Shown piece by piece: positions 49,693 through 58,614 of a DNA stretch of 64,000 nucleotides. The translations under genes were made by a program, and so were the position numbers. This DNA comes from Azospirillum sp. (GTDB lineage: Bacteria; Pseudomonadota; Alphaproteobacteria; Azospirillales; Azospirillaceae), in assembly GCA_027486405.1 (NCBI GenBank), contig JAIXPD010000008.1, positions 1 to 64,000 of the forward strand, given 5' to 3'. Position 1 is the stretch's first letter. Every line of letters starts with the position of its first letter. The notes below the pieces were generated by a model that searched no databases, was not told where the DNA came from, and worked only from the letters and a program-made list of their open reading frames with translations.

Positions 49693-52600
49693 ATGGCGCA
49701 AGGGCGGGCGTTGGCGCGGACGCGGCGGGTCGCGTTGGGGTTGTCCCTGCTGGGGACCGCCGCCGCCATCGGATTCGCCGCGCGGGAGGAAATGCGGACC
49801 TCCCGCCTGCAAGCCCGGCTGCTGGCCCCGCTGGCGCAATCCATGGATTTCGCCCTGCGCGAGGGGCCGAACCCGGCGGCGCGCTACCCCAGCCAAGGCC
49901 CCTACAACGAGCGGTTCGGCTACAGCGCCCTGCCCGCCCAGTTGCGCGGGTTGACCGGCGACGCCTCCGGCCCGCTCTACACCATCGAATCGCAGGCGGT
50001 GTTGTCCCCGGCGCTGGACCGGTTCATGGCCGGGGGCGGCTTTCCCATTTACCGGGAAAAGACCCAGGCCGGTTTGACCCTGATCGACCGCAACGGCCAC
50101 GTCATGCACAGCGCCCGCTACCCCGAACGGGTGTTCGCCCGGTTCGAGGATGTGCCGCCGCTGGTCGCCGACACGCTGCTGTTCATCGAAAACCGCGAAT
50201 TGCTGCGCGCCGACGAACCGCGCCGCAACCCGGCGGTGGAGTGGGACCGCTTCGCCGGGGCCATCGCCCTGCTGCCGGTGCAGATGGTCCGGCCCGGCCA
50301 GCGCTCCCCCGGCGGTTCGACGCTCGCCACCCAGATCGAGAAATACCGCCATTCGCCCGATGGGCAGACCAGCGGCGGGGTGGAAAAGCTGCGGCAGATG
50401 GCCTCGGCCAGCGTGCGGGCCTATCAGGATGGCGAGGACACCGGGGCTGCGCGGCGGCGCATCCTGGTCGATTACCTCAACTCCACCCCGCTCACCGCCC
50501 GGCCCGGCTTTGGCGAGGTGAACGGGTTGGGCGATGGGCTGTGGGCGTGGTTCGGCACCGATCTGGCGATCGCCCAGCGGGTGTTGAGCGAGCCGACCGC
50601 CCCCAACCTCACCACCCCCGACCCCACCACCCGGCAGTTGAGGGCGCTGGCCTACAAACAGGTGCTGGCGCTGCTGCTGGCCCAGCGCCGCCCGTCCTAT
50701 TACCTGATCCAGGACCGCGCCGCGCTCAACCGGCTGGCCGACAGCCATCTGCGCGTGCTGGCCCAGGCGGGCGTCATCGACGAGGCGCTGCGCGACGCCG
50801 CGCTCGCCCTGCCGCTGGCCTTCCGCGAGGATCCGCCGACCCCGCCCTATTCCTCCTTCATCGAGCAGAAGGCGACGAACGCGGTTCGTGCCAAGCTGTT
50901 GAACATGCTGGGGGTTCCAAGCCTGTACCAGCTCGACCGCCTCGACCTCACCGCGCAATCGACGCTGGACGCGCCGACGCAGCAGCGCGTGGTGGAGGTG
51001 CTGGGCAAGCTGAACGACCCGGCTTACGCCCAAACGCTGGGGCTGACCGGCGAACGGCTGCTCGACGCCAAGGCGAACGACCTGTCGAAGATCATCTATT
51101 CGGTCACGCTGTACGAACGCGGGCCGGAGGCCAATTACCTGCGCGTCCAGGCCGACAACCTCGACCAGCCGCTGGACATCAACGAGGGGGCGAAGCTCGA
51201 TCTTGGCTCCACCGCCAAGCTGCGCACCCTAATCACCTATCTGGAGATCATCGCCGACCTGCACGACCGTTACGCCCATCTGCCCAAGGACGCGCTGGAG
51301 GATGTGGCGGACGAGGCGTCGGACCCGCTGACGCAATGGACGGTGGAATGGCTGGCGGCGGCGTCCGACCGGGGCCTGTCGGCCCTGTTGGCGGCGGCGA
51401 TGGAACGGCGCTACTCCGCCAACCCCGGCGAGGTGTTTTTCACCGGCGGCGGCCAGCACGCCTTCGTCAACTTCAACAAGGACGACAACCACCGGGTCAT
51501 GACGATCCAGGAGGCGTTGCGGAACAGCGTCAACCTGCCCTTTGTCCGGCTGATGCGCGACATCGTGCAGTTCTATTCCGCCGAGGGCGGCGACGACAGC
51601 GACGACATCCTGCACGACCCCAGCCACCCGGCGCGGCAAGCCTACCTCGAACGCTTCGCCGACAAGGAAGGCAGCGACTTCCTCAACCGCTTCTACAACG
51701 ATTACCGCAAACGCACACCGGACGAGGCGCTGGCCCGGCTGGCCAGCCGCGTGCGCCCGGCCCCGCACCGGCTGGCGGTGATCTTCCGCACGGTGCGGCC
51801 GACGGCGGGGGTGGCGGAACTGGCCGCCTTCCTGCGCGCCCGCCTGCCCGGGGCCGCGTTGACCGACCGTGAGATCGGCACGCTCCACACCAAATACGGG
51901 CCGGACAAGTTTTCCCTCAGCGATCTCGGCTACATCGCCCGGCTGCACCCGCTGGAGCTGTGGATGGTCGCCTATCTGCACCGCAACCCCACCGCCAAGC
52001 GCGCCGACGCGCTGGAGGCCAGCGCCGACGTGCGGCAGGACAGCTACCGTTGGCTGTTCAAGAAGGGGCAGGCGGCGCAGAACACCCGAATCCGCATCGG
52101 GTTGGAGGAGGAGGCGTTCCAGCGCATCACCGACCAATGGCGCAAGGTCGGCTACCCGTTCGACACGCTGATTCCCTCGCTCGCCACCGCCATCGGCAGT
52201 TCCGCCGACCGCCCCGCCGCGCTGGCCGAGCTGGTCGGGCTGCTGCTGAACGACGGGGTGCGGCAGCCGACGGTGCGCGTCACCTCCCTGCATTTCGCCG
52301 CCGACACCCCCTATGAGACCAAGGTCGGGCTGGGGCCGCTGGCGGGCAAGCGGGTGCTGCGGCCGGAGGTGTGCGCCACCGCCCGCCGCGCCCTGATGGA
52401 CGTGACCCAGAACGGAACCGCCCGCCGGGTCTGGGGCGCGTTCAAGGACGCCAACGGCGCGCCGATCCCGATGGGCGGCAAGACCGGAACCGGCGACCAC
52501 CGGCTCGACCGCTGGGGGCTGGGCGGGGTGCTGTTGGAGTCCAAGGCGGTGAACCGGACGGCGACCTTCGTCTTTTACATCGGCGACCGTTTTTTCGGCA

Positions 52601-52761
52601 CGATGACCGCCTTCGTCCACGGCCCGGACTCCGACCAGTACCGCTTCACCAGCGCCCTGCCCGCCCAATTGCTGAAAAGCATCGCGCCCGCCTTGCAGCC
52701 GCTGATCGAACAGACCGCCACCCGCACAGCGGACAAGAACCGGACCCCGACCGGGTTGTAA
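49693..52761 (+). CDS. Atypical class A penicillin-binding protein
   Basis: 1022 aa, bifunctional by motif. A short membrane anchor lies at about 12-30. The glycosyltransferase (GT51) part has FIENREL (E166, with Asn where Asp is usual) and GGSTLATQIEK (207-217). The transpeptidase part has STAK (S506, K509), SVN (612-614) and KTGT (930-933). A long helical insertion, about 315 residues, lies between SVN and KTG, where most class A PBPs have about 120. The unusual size suggests a specialised wall synthase. Monocistronic. Confidence 0.88.
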   Translation: MAQGRALARTRRVALGLSLLGTAAAIGFAAREEMRTSRLQARLLAPLAQSMDFALREGPNPAARYPSQGPYNERFGYSALPAQLRGLTGDASGPLYTIESQAVLSPALDRFMAGGGFPIYREKTQAGLTLIDRNGHVMHSARYPERVFARFEDVPPLVADTLLFIENRELLRADEPRRNPAVEWDRFAGAIALLPVQMVRPGQRSPGGSTLATQIEKYRHSPDGQTSGGVEKLRQMASASVRAYQDGEDTGAARRRILVDYLNSTPLTARPGFGEVNGLGDGLWAWFGTDLAIAQRVLSEPTAPNLTTPDPTTRQLRALAYKQVLALLLAQRRPSYYLIQDRAALNRLADSHLRVLAQAGVIDEALRDAALALPLAFREDPPTPPYSSFIEQKATNAVRAKLLNMLGVPSLYQLDRLDLTAQSTLDAPTQQRVVEVLGKLNDPAYAQTLGLTGERLLDAKANDLSKIIYSVTLYERGPEANYLRVQADNLDQPLDINEGAKLDLGSTAKLRTLITYLEIIADLHDRYAHLPKDALEDVADEASDPLTQWTVEWLAAASDRGLSALLAAAMERRYSANPGEVFFTGGGQHAFVNFNKDDNHRVMTIQEALRNSVNLPFVRLMRDIVQFYSAEGGDDSDDILHDPSHPARQAYLERFADKEGSDFLNRFYNDYRKRTPDEALARLASRVRPAPHRLAVIFRTVRPTAGVAELAAFLRARLPGAALTDREIGTLHTKYGPDKFSLSDLGYIARLHPLELWMVAYLHRNPTAKRADALEASADVRQDSYRWLFKKGQAAQNTRIRIGLEEEAFQRITDQWRKVGYPFDTLIPSLATAIGSSADRPAALAELVGLLLNDGVRQPTVRVTSLHFAADTPYETKVGLGPLAGKRVLRPEVCATARRALMDVTQNGTARRVWGAFKDANGAPIPMGGKTGTGDHRLDRWGLGGVLLESKAVNRTATFVFYIGDRFFGTMTAFVHGPDSDQYRFTSALPAQLLKSIAPALQPLIEQTATRTADKNRTPTGL

Positions 52762-52794
52762 GGTTTCGAGCGGTCAGACCGACCCAGCCGCAGC

Positions 52795-53712
52795 CTACCC
52801 CGCCAGCGAGCGCGGCAGCGGGATCGGTGGTTCCATCTCCACCCGGTTGCGGCCGCCGTTCTTGGCGCGGTAGAGCGCGGCGTCGGCGCGGGCGAGGAGC
52901 TGTTCAACCCCCCGGTCGTTCGGGGTCATCCAGGCCAGACCGATGCTGACGGTCAGGCGCAGCACGCCGCCGGTCTCCTCCAACGGCAATTCGGATCCGG
53001 CGATCAGTTCGCGGACCCGTTGGGCGGCGGTGAAGGCGTTGACCGGCGGGGTTTCCGGCAGGACGATGGCGAACTCCTCCCCGCCCAGCCGCCCGATGAT
53101 GTCGCAGGCGCGCAAGGTTCCCTTGCAGCAGCGCACGGTCATCTTGATGGCCTCGTCGCCGGTGGCGTGGCCGTGGGTGTCGTTGACCTTCTTGAAATGG
53201 TCGATGTCGAGCATCACCACCGACAGCGGCCGGTCGTAGCGGCGCGAACGGGTGAACTCCTCGGCCCCGCGTTCCAGGAAACGGCGGCGGTTCAACGCGC
53301 CGGTCAGCGCGTCGGTGGTGGCCAGACGCTCCAGATCGCGTTGCATGGCGACGACGCGGGAGGCGGCGAGCAAGCGCGCCGCCGTCCATTTCCAATCCAA
53401 CGGCTTGCGCAGGAATTCGTCGGCCCCGGCCTCCACCAGCTCGTGGAACTGGTCGGTCATGCTGCCGGGGATCATCAGGATCAGATAGAGGTGACGCAGC
53501 CCCTGCGCCGTGCGCAGATGCCAGCACAGCTCGATCCCGGTCATGTCCTTCAGCTTGATGTCGGCCATGACCACGTCGAACCGCTCTTGCGCCACCGCCT
53601 CGATGGCTTGCGCGCCGTTGGTCGCAATGCTGGTGCTGTAGCCGAGCTTGCCCAGCTCGTACACCATCATGTTCTGGTGATGCGGCGAATCGTCAACAAT
53701 CAGAATGCGCAA
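52795..53712 (-). CDS. Response regulator with GGDEF domain (diguanylate cyclase)
   Basis: 305 aa. TTG 53712 is chosen because GGGAG lies 7 nt upstream and the product then begins (M)RILIVDDS; TTG 53733 adds 7 residues. The receiver has ILIVDDS, the phospho-Asp in VVMADIKL and Lys in LRKPLD. The cyclase domain has DIDHFKKVNDTHGH, the active site RLGGEEFAI and an inhibitory RxxD site (RACD) five residues before it. It should make c-di-GMP when phosphorylated and be limited by product. No partner kinase is next to it. Confidence 0.92.
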   Translation of the reverse strand: MRILIVDDSPHHQNMMVYELGKLGYSTSIATNGAQAIEAVAQERFDVVMADIKLKDMTGIELCWHLRTAQGLRHLYLILMIPGSMTDQFHELVEAGADEFLRKPLDWKWTAARLLAASRVVAMQRDLERLATTDALTGALNRRRFLERGAEEFTRSRRYDRPLSVVMLDIDHFKKVNDTHGHATGDEAIKMTVRCCKGTLRACDIIGRLGGEEFAIVLPETPPVNAFTAAQRVRELIAGSELPLEETGGVLRLTVSIGLAWMTPNDRGVEQLLARADAALYRAKNGGRNRVEMEPPIPLPRSLAG

Positions 53713-53889
53713 AGCCGATGCTCCCGGCGTCAACGCCCATGTTTATGGATCATGATGCGTCTGTGTGCAAATGCCGTTAACGAATGATCGGCGTTATCCC
53801 CTATTTCCGCACTGCGAAACGCGACCACCCGATGCGGGTGGCCACATTTCGTTCACAAACTGTGTGCAACCCGCCTCAGGACGCGGCCA

Positions 53890-54765
53890 TCAGCCCCGGC
53901 GCACCAGCGCGTCATAGTCCGCGATCATGGCCGCACAGACCGGGCCGGGGGTGAATCGGTGCTCGCCGATCTCCGACACCGGGGCGACCTCCGCCGCCGT
54001 GCCAACGAGGAAGACCTCCTGCGCGCGGGCCAACTCGTCGGGCGGGATCCGGCGTTCGACCACGGTCAGGCCGCGCGCGCGGGCCAGATCCATGATGGTC
54101 CGCCGGGTGATGCCGTCCAGGAAGCCGTCGGGCGTGGGCGTGTGCAGCGCGCCGTCGATCACCAGGAACAGGTTCGCCCCGGTCGCTTCGGCCAGAAAGC
54201 CCTGATGGTCAAGCATCAGCGCGTCCTGATAGCCGGCGGCCTCGGCCTGATGCTTGGACAGGGTCCCGATCATGTACAGCCCGGCCGCCTTCGATTGGGT
54301 CGGGGCGCTGTCGGGCGCGGGGCGACGCCAGGGTGCCCAGGTCAGGCGGATGCCCTTCATCTTGGCTTCGGCGCTGAAATAGCTGGGCCAGGCCCAGACG
54401 GCGATGGCCAGATGGATGCGGCTGGCCTGCGCCGACACGCCCATCACCTCGCTGCCGCGCCAGGCCACCGGGCGGACATAGGCGTCGGACAGGCCGGATG
54501 CGGCCAGCGTCGCGCGGGTGGCCGCGTCGATGTCCGCCACGCTGTAGGGGATTTCGAAACCCAGGATGCGGGCGGAATTGACCAGCCGTTCGCTGTGCTC
54601 GGTCAGCTTGAACACCCGGCCGTTGTAGGCGCGTTCGCCCTCGAACACGCTGCTGGCGTAATGCAGGCCGTGGGTCAGGACGTGGATTGTGGCGTCGCGC
54701 CACGGCACCAGCGCGCCGTCGAACCAGATGGAGCCGTCGCGGTCGTCAAAAGGCAAAATGGTCAT
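53890..54765 (-). CDS. ilvE: Branched-chain amino acid aminotransferase IlvE
   Basis: PLP-dependent transaminase for Val, Leu and Ile. 291 aa from ATG 54765 (GGGAAG upstream). WFDGALVPWRDA, HGLHYASSVFEGERAY, the PLP-binding Lys in TLSKHQAEA (a region where many members have SKN), EATGANLFLV and GITRRTIMDLAR are in family order. The long upstream in-frame start would enter the shared promoter. Divergent from a MarR gene, which may control it. Confidence 0.93.
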   Translation of the reverse strand: MTILPFDDRDGSIWFDGALVPWRDATIHVLTHGLHYASSVFEGERAYNGRVFKLTEHSERLVNSARILGFEIPYSVADIDAATRATLAASGLSDAYVRPVAWRGSEVMGVSAQASRIHLAIAVWAWPSYFSAEAKMKGIRLTWAPWRRPAPDSAPTQSKAAGLYMIGTLSKHQAEAAGYQDALMLDHQGFLAEATGANLFLVIDGALHTPTPDGFLDGITRRTIMDLARARGLTVVERRIPPDELARAQEVFLVGTAAEVAPVSEIGEHRFTPGPVCAAMIADYDALVRRG

Positions 54766-54872
54766 GGCGATCTTCCCATGCTCCAGCCGCAACCCGTCTG
54801 CGGACAAAATCCACCCGATGACGCGACAAAGGGTTGCCGCGCATGAGCTTGCTCTTGTGCCGGGACGCTGGA

Positions 54873-54902
54873 TTGTTTATGTCTGAGTTGCTGACCTATT
54901 TA
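54873..54902 (+). promoter_or_regulatory. Possible promoter of the MarR gene
   Basis: TTGTTT (54873-54878), 18 bp, TATTTA (54897-54902), then 26 nt to the ATG at 54929. The 163-bp divergent gap to ilvE would also be the natural operator region. Confidence 0.35.
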
Positions 54903-54928
54903 TACCGAAACGAACCAACCGCGTCAAC

Positions 54929-55438
54929 ATGGCTGACCTAAAAGCAGGCGTGAACCAACTCTTCCTCCGGGAGGAGGAGCTGCGCACGGGCATGGAGCTG
55001 CTGTTCTATGCCTACCGGGAATTCACCGCCGAACCGGATGAGATCCTCGCCGCCATTGATTTTGGCCGCGCCCATCACCGGGTGATCTATTTCGTCGGCC
55101 GTTATCCCAAGATCACGGTGTCGGAGCTGCTGGCGATCCTGAAGATCACCAAGCAAAGCCTGTCGCGCGTGTTGGGGGAATTGGTCCGCCAGGGCTTCAT
55201 CGACCAGCAGACCGGTGCGCGCGACCGTCGCCAGCGCCTGTTGGAGCTGACGGAAAAGGGCGTGGAGCTGGAACGGCAACTGTCCGAAACCCAGCGCCAG
55301 CGCATCGCCCGCGCCTACAAAATGGCGGGCGCGGAGGCGGTGGAGGGATTCCGCAAGGTGATGATGGGCATGCTGGACGAGGAGGACCGGGCGAAATTCA
55401 CCCCCCCGACTCCGGCCCGCCCGCTCACCAAACGCTGA
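54929..55438 (+). CDS. MarR family transcriptional regulator
   Basis: 169 aa winged-helix protein. Core: FGRAHHRVIYFVGRYPKITV, recognition helix LKITKQSLSRVLGELVRQGF, wing DRRQRLLELTEKG. The N- and C-terminal helices would form the dimer. This is the type of MarR protein commonly found divergent from ilvE in alphaproteobacteria, so regulation of ilvE is a reasonable guess. The ligand is unknown. Confidence 0.9.
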   Translation: MADLKAGVNQLFLREEELRTGMELLFYAYREFTAEPDEILAAIDFGRAHHRVIYFVGRYPKITVSELLAILKITKQSLSRVLGELVRQGFIDQQTGARDRRQRLLELTEKGVELERQLSETQRQRIARAYKMAGAEAVEGFRKVMMGMLDEEDRAKFTPPTPARPLTKR

Positions 55439-55473
55439 GGATTCCCCCGCCGCCGATCAGAAAGCGGACCGCC

Positions 55474-55665
55474 TCAGTCGGCGGCGGCGGTTTCGCGTGT
55501 CACCTTTCCGGTTCCGGCTGGACGGCGGCGAAAGCCGCCGGTCCGGTACACCACACGGTCGGACGAGCCGGGCGCGCATTGGGTGATGGTGCCGCCACGC
55601 TCCAAAAACTCGCGGGTCATCATGTCCAGGCTGTTACGATCGGCAGAACGGCTGTCGTCGGTCAT
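55474..55665 (-). CDS. Small conserved-looking protein, 63 residues
   Basis: ATG 55665 is preceded by AGGAG. The product has DMMTREFLERGGTITQCAPG in the middle and a basic C-terminal part (GGFRRRPAG). No membrane segment. The FLERGGTIT segment resembles small alphaproteobacterial proteins of unknown function. It lies alone between the MarR gene and the OmpR-type gene, with convergent and divergent neighbours. Confidence 0.65.
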   Translation of the reverse strand: MTDDSRSADRNSLDMMTREFLERGGTITQCAPGSSDRVVYRTGGFRRRPAGTGKVTRETAAAD

Positions 55666-55772
55666 CGTGCTCGCTCCTGTGGAACCGCCCAATATAGGCT
55701 ATCACGACCCAACGGCCCCGTCGCCCATCCTGACCGATTTTGCGCCGCTGTACGCCGAATGGCCGGTCGCGC

Positions 55773-55778
55773 TATAGT
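55773..55778 (+). promoter_or_regulatory. -10 box 6 nt before the response regulator start
   Basis: TATAGT is followed by 6 nt and then ATG 55785. The +1 would fall at the start codon, giving a leaderless mRNA. No clear -35 box at the right distance. Confidence 0.45.
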
Positions 55779-55784
55779 GTCGGC

Positions 55785-56486
55785 ATGACGGAAGACCAGC
55801 CCCACATCCTGGTTGTCGATGACGACACCCGCTTGCGCGAGTTGTTGCGCAAATATTTGGCAACGAATGGCTTTCTGGTGAGCACGGCGCGCGACGCCGC
55901 CGATGCGCGCGCCCAGCTCGGCGGGTTGGCCTTCGATCTGCTGGTGCTCGACATCATGATGCCGGGCGAATCGGGTCTGGAGCTGACCGAATCGCTGCGG
56001 CGCGACCGCGACGTGCCGATTCTGCTGCTGACCGCGCGGGACGAGCCGGACGACCGAATCGCCGGGCTGGAGGCCGGGGCCGACGATTACCTCGCCAAGC
56101 CGTTCAGCCCGCGCGAACTGCTGCTGCGCATCAACTCCATCCTGCGGCGGCAGGCGGTGCGCCCGCCCGAACCCGCCGCCGCCCCCGCCCCGCCGGTGCG
56201 GCTGGGGCCGCTGCTCTATCTGCCCGACCGTGACGAGCTGCGGTCCGGCGAGGAGGTGATACGCCTGACCACGGCGGAAGCCAGCCTGCTGCGCATCCTC
56301 GCCGCCTCCCCCGGCGTCACCTTCACCCGCGACGAGTTGACGGAGCGCAGCAAGGTGGCGGGCAACGCCCGCACCATCGACGTGCAAGTCACCCGTCTGC
56401 GCCGCAAGATCGAAGCCGACCCGCGCGAACCCCGCTATCTGCACACCGTGCGCGGCGAGGGGTATGTGTTGAGGCCCGACCCGTGA
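55785..56486 (+). CDS. OmpR family response regulator
   Basis: 233 aa. Receiver: HILVVDDDTRLRELL, phospho-Asp in LLVLDIMMPGESG, Thr in LLLTARDEPDD and Lys in YLAKPFSPREL. After a Pro/Ala linker, a winged-helix output domain ends VTRLRRKIEADPREPRYL and GEGYVL. The start has no ribosome site. It overlaps the sensor kinase gene by 4 nt (GTGA), so the two form a two-component pair of the OmpR/EnvZ type. Confidence 0.95.
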   Translation: MTEDQPHILVVDDDTRLRELLRKYLATNGFLVSTARDAADARAQLGGLAFDLLVLDIMMPGESGLELTESLRRDRDVPILLLTARDEPDDRIAGLEAGADDYLAKPFSPRELLLRINSILRRQAVRPPEPAAAPAPPVRLGPLLYLPDRDELRSGEEVIRLTTAEASLLRILAASPGVTFTRDELTERSKVAGNARTIDVQVTRLRRKIEADPREPRYLHTVRGEGYVLRPDP

Positions 56487-57856
56487 CCGCCCTGCCCGAA
56501 ACGGGGGTGGTCCGGCGCGAGCGGCGCGCGCGCGGGTTGGGGTTGAAACGCTTCCTGCCGCGCACGCTGTTCGGGCGCTCGCTGCTGATCATCGTCACCC
56601 CGGTGATTCTGGCCCAGGCGGTGGCGACCTGGATTTTCTACGACCGCCATTGGGACACGGTGACGAATCGGCTGGCCTTCGCCGTGGCGGGCGACATCGC
56701 CACCGTGATCGCCCAGTTGGAGCATGATCCGTCGGACGAGAACCGCAATTGGGTGCTCGCCGTCACCGCCCGCACCACCGATCTGATCGTCGCGCTGGAA
56801 CCCAACCAAACCCTGCCCGAGCGCCTGCCCCCCCTGCGCGGCCTGCTGGAACGGACCTTGGGCAAGGCGTTGGACGAGCGGGTGGGACGGCGTTTCTCGA
56901 TCAACACCCGCGTCGCCCATGAATGGTACGAAATCCGGGTGGAGATGCCCAACGGCGTGCTGTCGGTCATGTCGCCGGAACGCCGCCTGTTCACCCCGAC
57001 CAGCTACATTTTCATCCTGTGGATGATCGGATCGGCCATCGTCCTGTTCGCCGTCGCCATCCTGTTCATGCGCAACCAGATTCGCCCGATCAAGCGGCTG
57101 GCCGCCGCCGCCGACGCGCTGGGCAAGGGCCGCGACGTCATGAACTTCAAGATGGAAGGGGCGACGGAGGTGCGGCAGGCGGCCTCCGCCTTCCTGCTGA
57201 TGCGCGAGCGCATCCAGCGCCAGATCACCCAGCGCACCGAGATGCTGGCGGGCGTCAGCCACGATCTGCGCACGCCGCTGACCCGGATGAAGCTGGCGCT
57301 CGACATGGTGGCCGAAACGGCGGGCTGCGACCCCGAGATCGAAGAGCTGATGGCCGACGTCGCCGAGATGGAGGCGATGATCGAAGGCTATCTGGCCTTC
57401 GCGCGCGGCGAAGGGGCGGAGCTGGTGCAGCCGACCGACCTGTCGCGCCTGCTCAACGAAACCGCCGCCAGCGCCCGGCGCGAGGGGACCGAAGTCACCC
57501 TGTCGGTCGAACCGCTGCTGACCCTGCCGCTGCGCCCCAACGCCATGCGCCGCTGCGTCGCCAACCTGCTGAGCAACGCCGGACGCCACGCCGGAACCGC
57601 CTGGGTCCGGGCCGAACGGCGCGGCGGCGGCATCGACATCGTCATCGACGACGACGGCCCCGGCATTCCCCACGCCATGCGGGAGGATGTGTTCAAGCCC
57701 TTCTTCCGGCTGGACCGCTCGCGCAACCTGTCCACCGGCGGCTCCGGGCTGGGCATGACCATCGCCCGTGACGTGGTGCGCAGCCACGGCGGCGACATCA
57801 CGCTCGACGACAGTCCCTATGGCGGCCTGCGGGTGGTGATCCGGCTGCCGTTGTAG
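56483..57856 (+). CDS. EnvZ-like sensor histidine kinase
   Basis: 457 aa with a GTG start inside the stop of the regulator gene. Two membrane helices (about 33-53 and 172-194) flank a periplasmic domain of about 115 residues. A HAMP linker follows (RNQIRPIKRLAAAADALGKG), then the H box GVSHDLRTPLTRMKLA, N box NLLSNAGRHAG, G1 DDDGPGIP and G2 GGSGLGMTIA. It is expected to phosphorylate the upstream regulator in response to an envelope signal not identifiable here. Confidence 0.94.
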   Translation: MTALPETGVVRRERRARGLGLKRFLPRTLFGRSLLIIVTPVILAQAVATWIFYDRHWDTVTNRLAFAVAGDIATVIAQLEHDPSDENRNWVLAVTARTTDLIVALEPNQTLPERLPPLRGLLERTLGKALDERVGRRFSINTRVAHEWYEIRVEMPNGVLSVMSPERRLFTPTSYIFILWMIGSAIVLFAVAILFMRNQIRPIKRLAAAADALGKGRDVMNFKMEGATEVRQAASAFLLMRERIQRQITQRTEMLAGVSHDLRTPLTRMKLALDMVAETAGCDPEIEELMADVAEMEAMIEGYLAFARGEGAELVQPTDLSRLLNETAASARREGTEVTLSVEPLLTLPLRPNAMRRCVANLLSNAGRHAGTAWVRAERRGGGIDIVIDDDGPGIPHAMREDVFKPFFRLDRSRNLSTGGSGLGMTIARDVVRSHGGDITLDDSPYGGLRVVIRLPL

Positions 57857-57865
57857 GGTGGCCGT

Positions 57866-58201
57866 TCAGAACAGCCGACCACCGTTCAAGACCGTCTGAT
57901 CCGGCCCGACCAGCACCACCGCGCCGTCGGCGTCGGGCACGCCCAGGCACAGGATCTCGCTGGTGAAGGGGCCGATGCGCTTGGGCGGGAAATTGACCAC
58001 GGCCAGGATTTGCCGACCAACCAGCGTCTCCGCCGTGTAGTGATCGGTGATCTGGGCGGAGCTGCGGCGGGTGCCGATGTCGCCGCCGAAATCGACGGTC
58101 AGCTTGAAGGCGGGCTTGCGCGCCTCCGGGAACGGATCGACGGCGATGATGGTCCCGACGCGAATGTCGATCTTGGCGAAATCGTCGTAGCTGATGGTCA
58201 T
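57866..58201 (-). CDS. csaA: CsaA-like tRNA-binding protein
   Basis: 111 aa from ATG 58201. A single OB-fold EMAP/tRNA-binding domain: FAKIDIRVGTIIAVDPFPEA, KLTVDFGGDIGTRRSSAQIT, VNFPPKRIGPFTSEILCLG. This is the CsaA family, which binds tRNA-like or unfolded protein targets and may act as a chaperone. Convergent with the histidine kinase gene (9 nt apart). Element copy C lies just upstream. Confidence 0.9.
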   Translation of the reverse strand: MTISYDDFAKIDIRVGTIIAVDPFPEARKPAFKLTVDFGGDIGTRRSSAQITDHYTAETLVGRQILAVVNFPPKRIGPFTSEILCLGVPDADGAVVLVGPDQTVLNGGRLF

Positions 58202-58277
58202 CCGAAACGGTCCTGCGCTGGTCACACCAATGGACCACAGCCTACCCCGGCTTGCGGCTCCCCCGGTATCCAAAACA

Positions 58278-58518
58278 GGGCAATCGCTTGAAGCAACGTG
58301 CGCCCGACCGGAACAAGAATGGGCACGGATTCCACGGATTTCTCACGGATTTCGCAGAACGGCCCTCAGAACCATCCGTTTGCGATCTTGGCGCAAACCT
58401 CATGACGGGATGCGGAATACCATTGAGGATGAAAATCCGTGCAATCCCTCATTTTGTCCGTGAAATCCGTGTCCATTCTTGCCTGCGTGACGATGATCGC
58501 TCGTTCAAGCGATTGCCC
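58278..58518 (-). mobile_element. Intergenic element with inverted ends (copy C), best preserved
   Basis: Perfect 15-bp terminal inverted repeats, GGGCAATCGCTTGAA (58278-58292) and its complement (58504-58518). The 18-bp flanks CCCCGGTATCCAAAACAG (58261-58278) and CCCCGGCATCCAAAACAG (58516-58533) differ at one base and overlap the ends by 1-3 bases, as a target duplication would. Read on the - strand it aligns with copies A and B: end hairpin, ACACGGATTTCACGGAC, CCCGTCATGAGGTTTG, and inverted AAATCCGTGGAATCCGTG. It has no ORF. It lies between the phasin terminator and csaA. Confidence 0.85.
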
Positions 58519-58538
58519 CGGCATCCAAAACAGAACGC

Positions 58539-58568
58539 AAAAAGGCCGTCCCGAAGGACGGCCTTTTT
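58539..58568 (-). terminator. Terminator of the phasin gene
   Basis: AAAAAGGCCGTCC (58539-58551) pairs with GGACGGCCTTTTT (58556-58568): a 13-bp stem, 4-nt CGAA loop, with A and T runs on both sides. It lies 46 nt downstream of the phasin stop and works in either direction. Confidence 0.9.
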
Positions 58569-58614
58569 GTGTGCATCGCAGCGAAAAACGCGGCACCGCC
58601 CAGAGGTCAACGCC

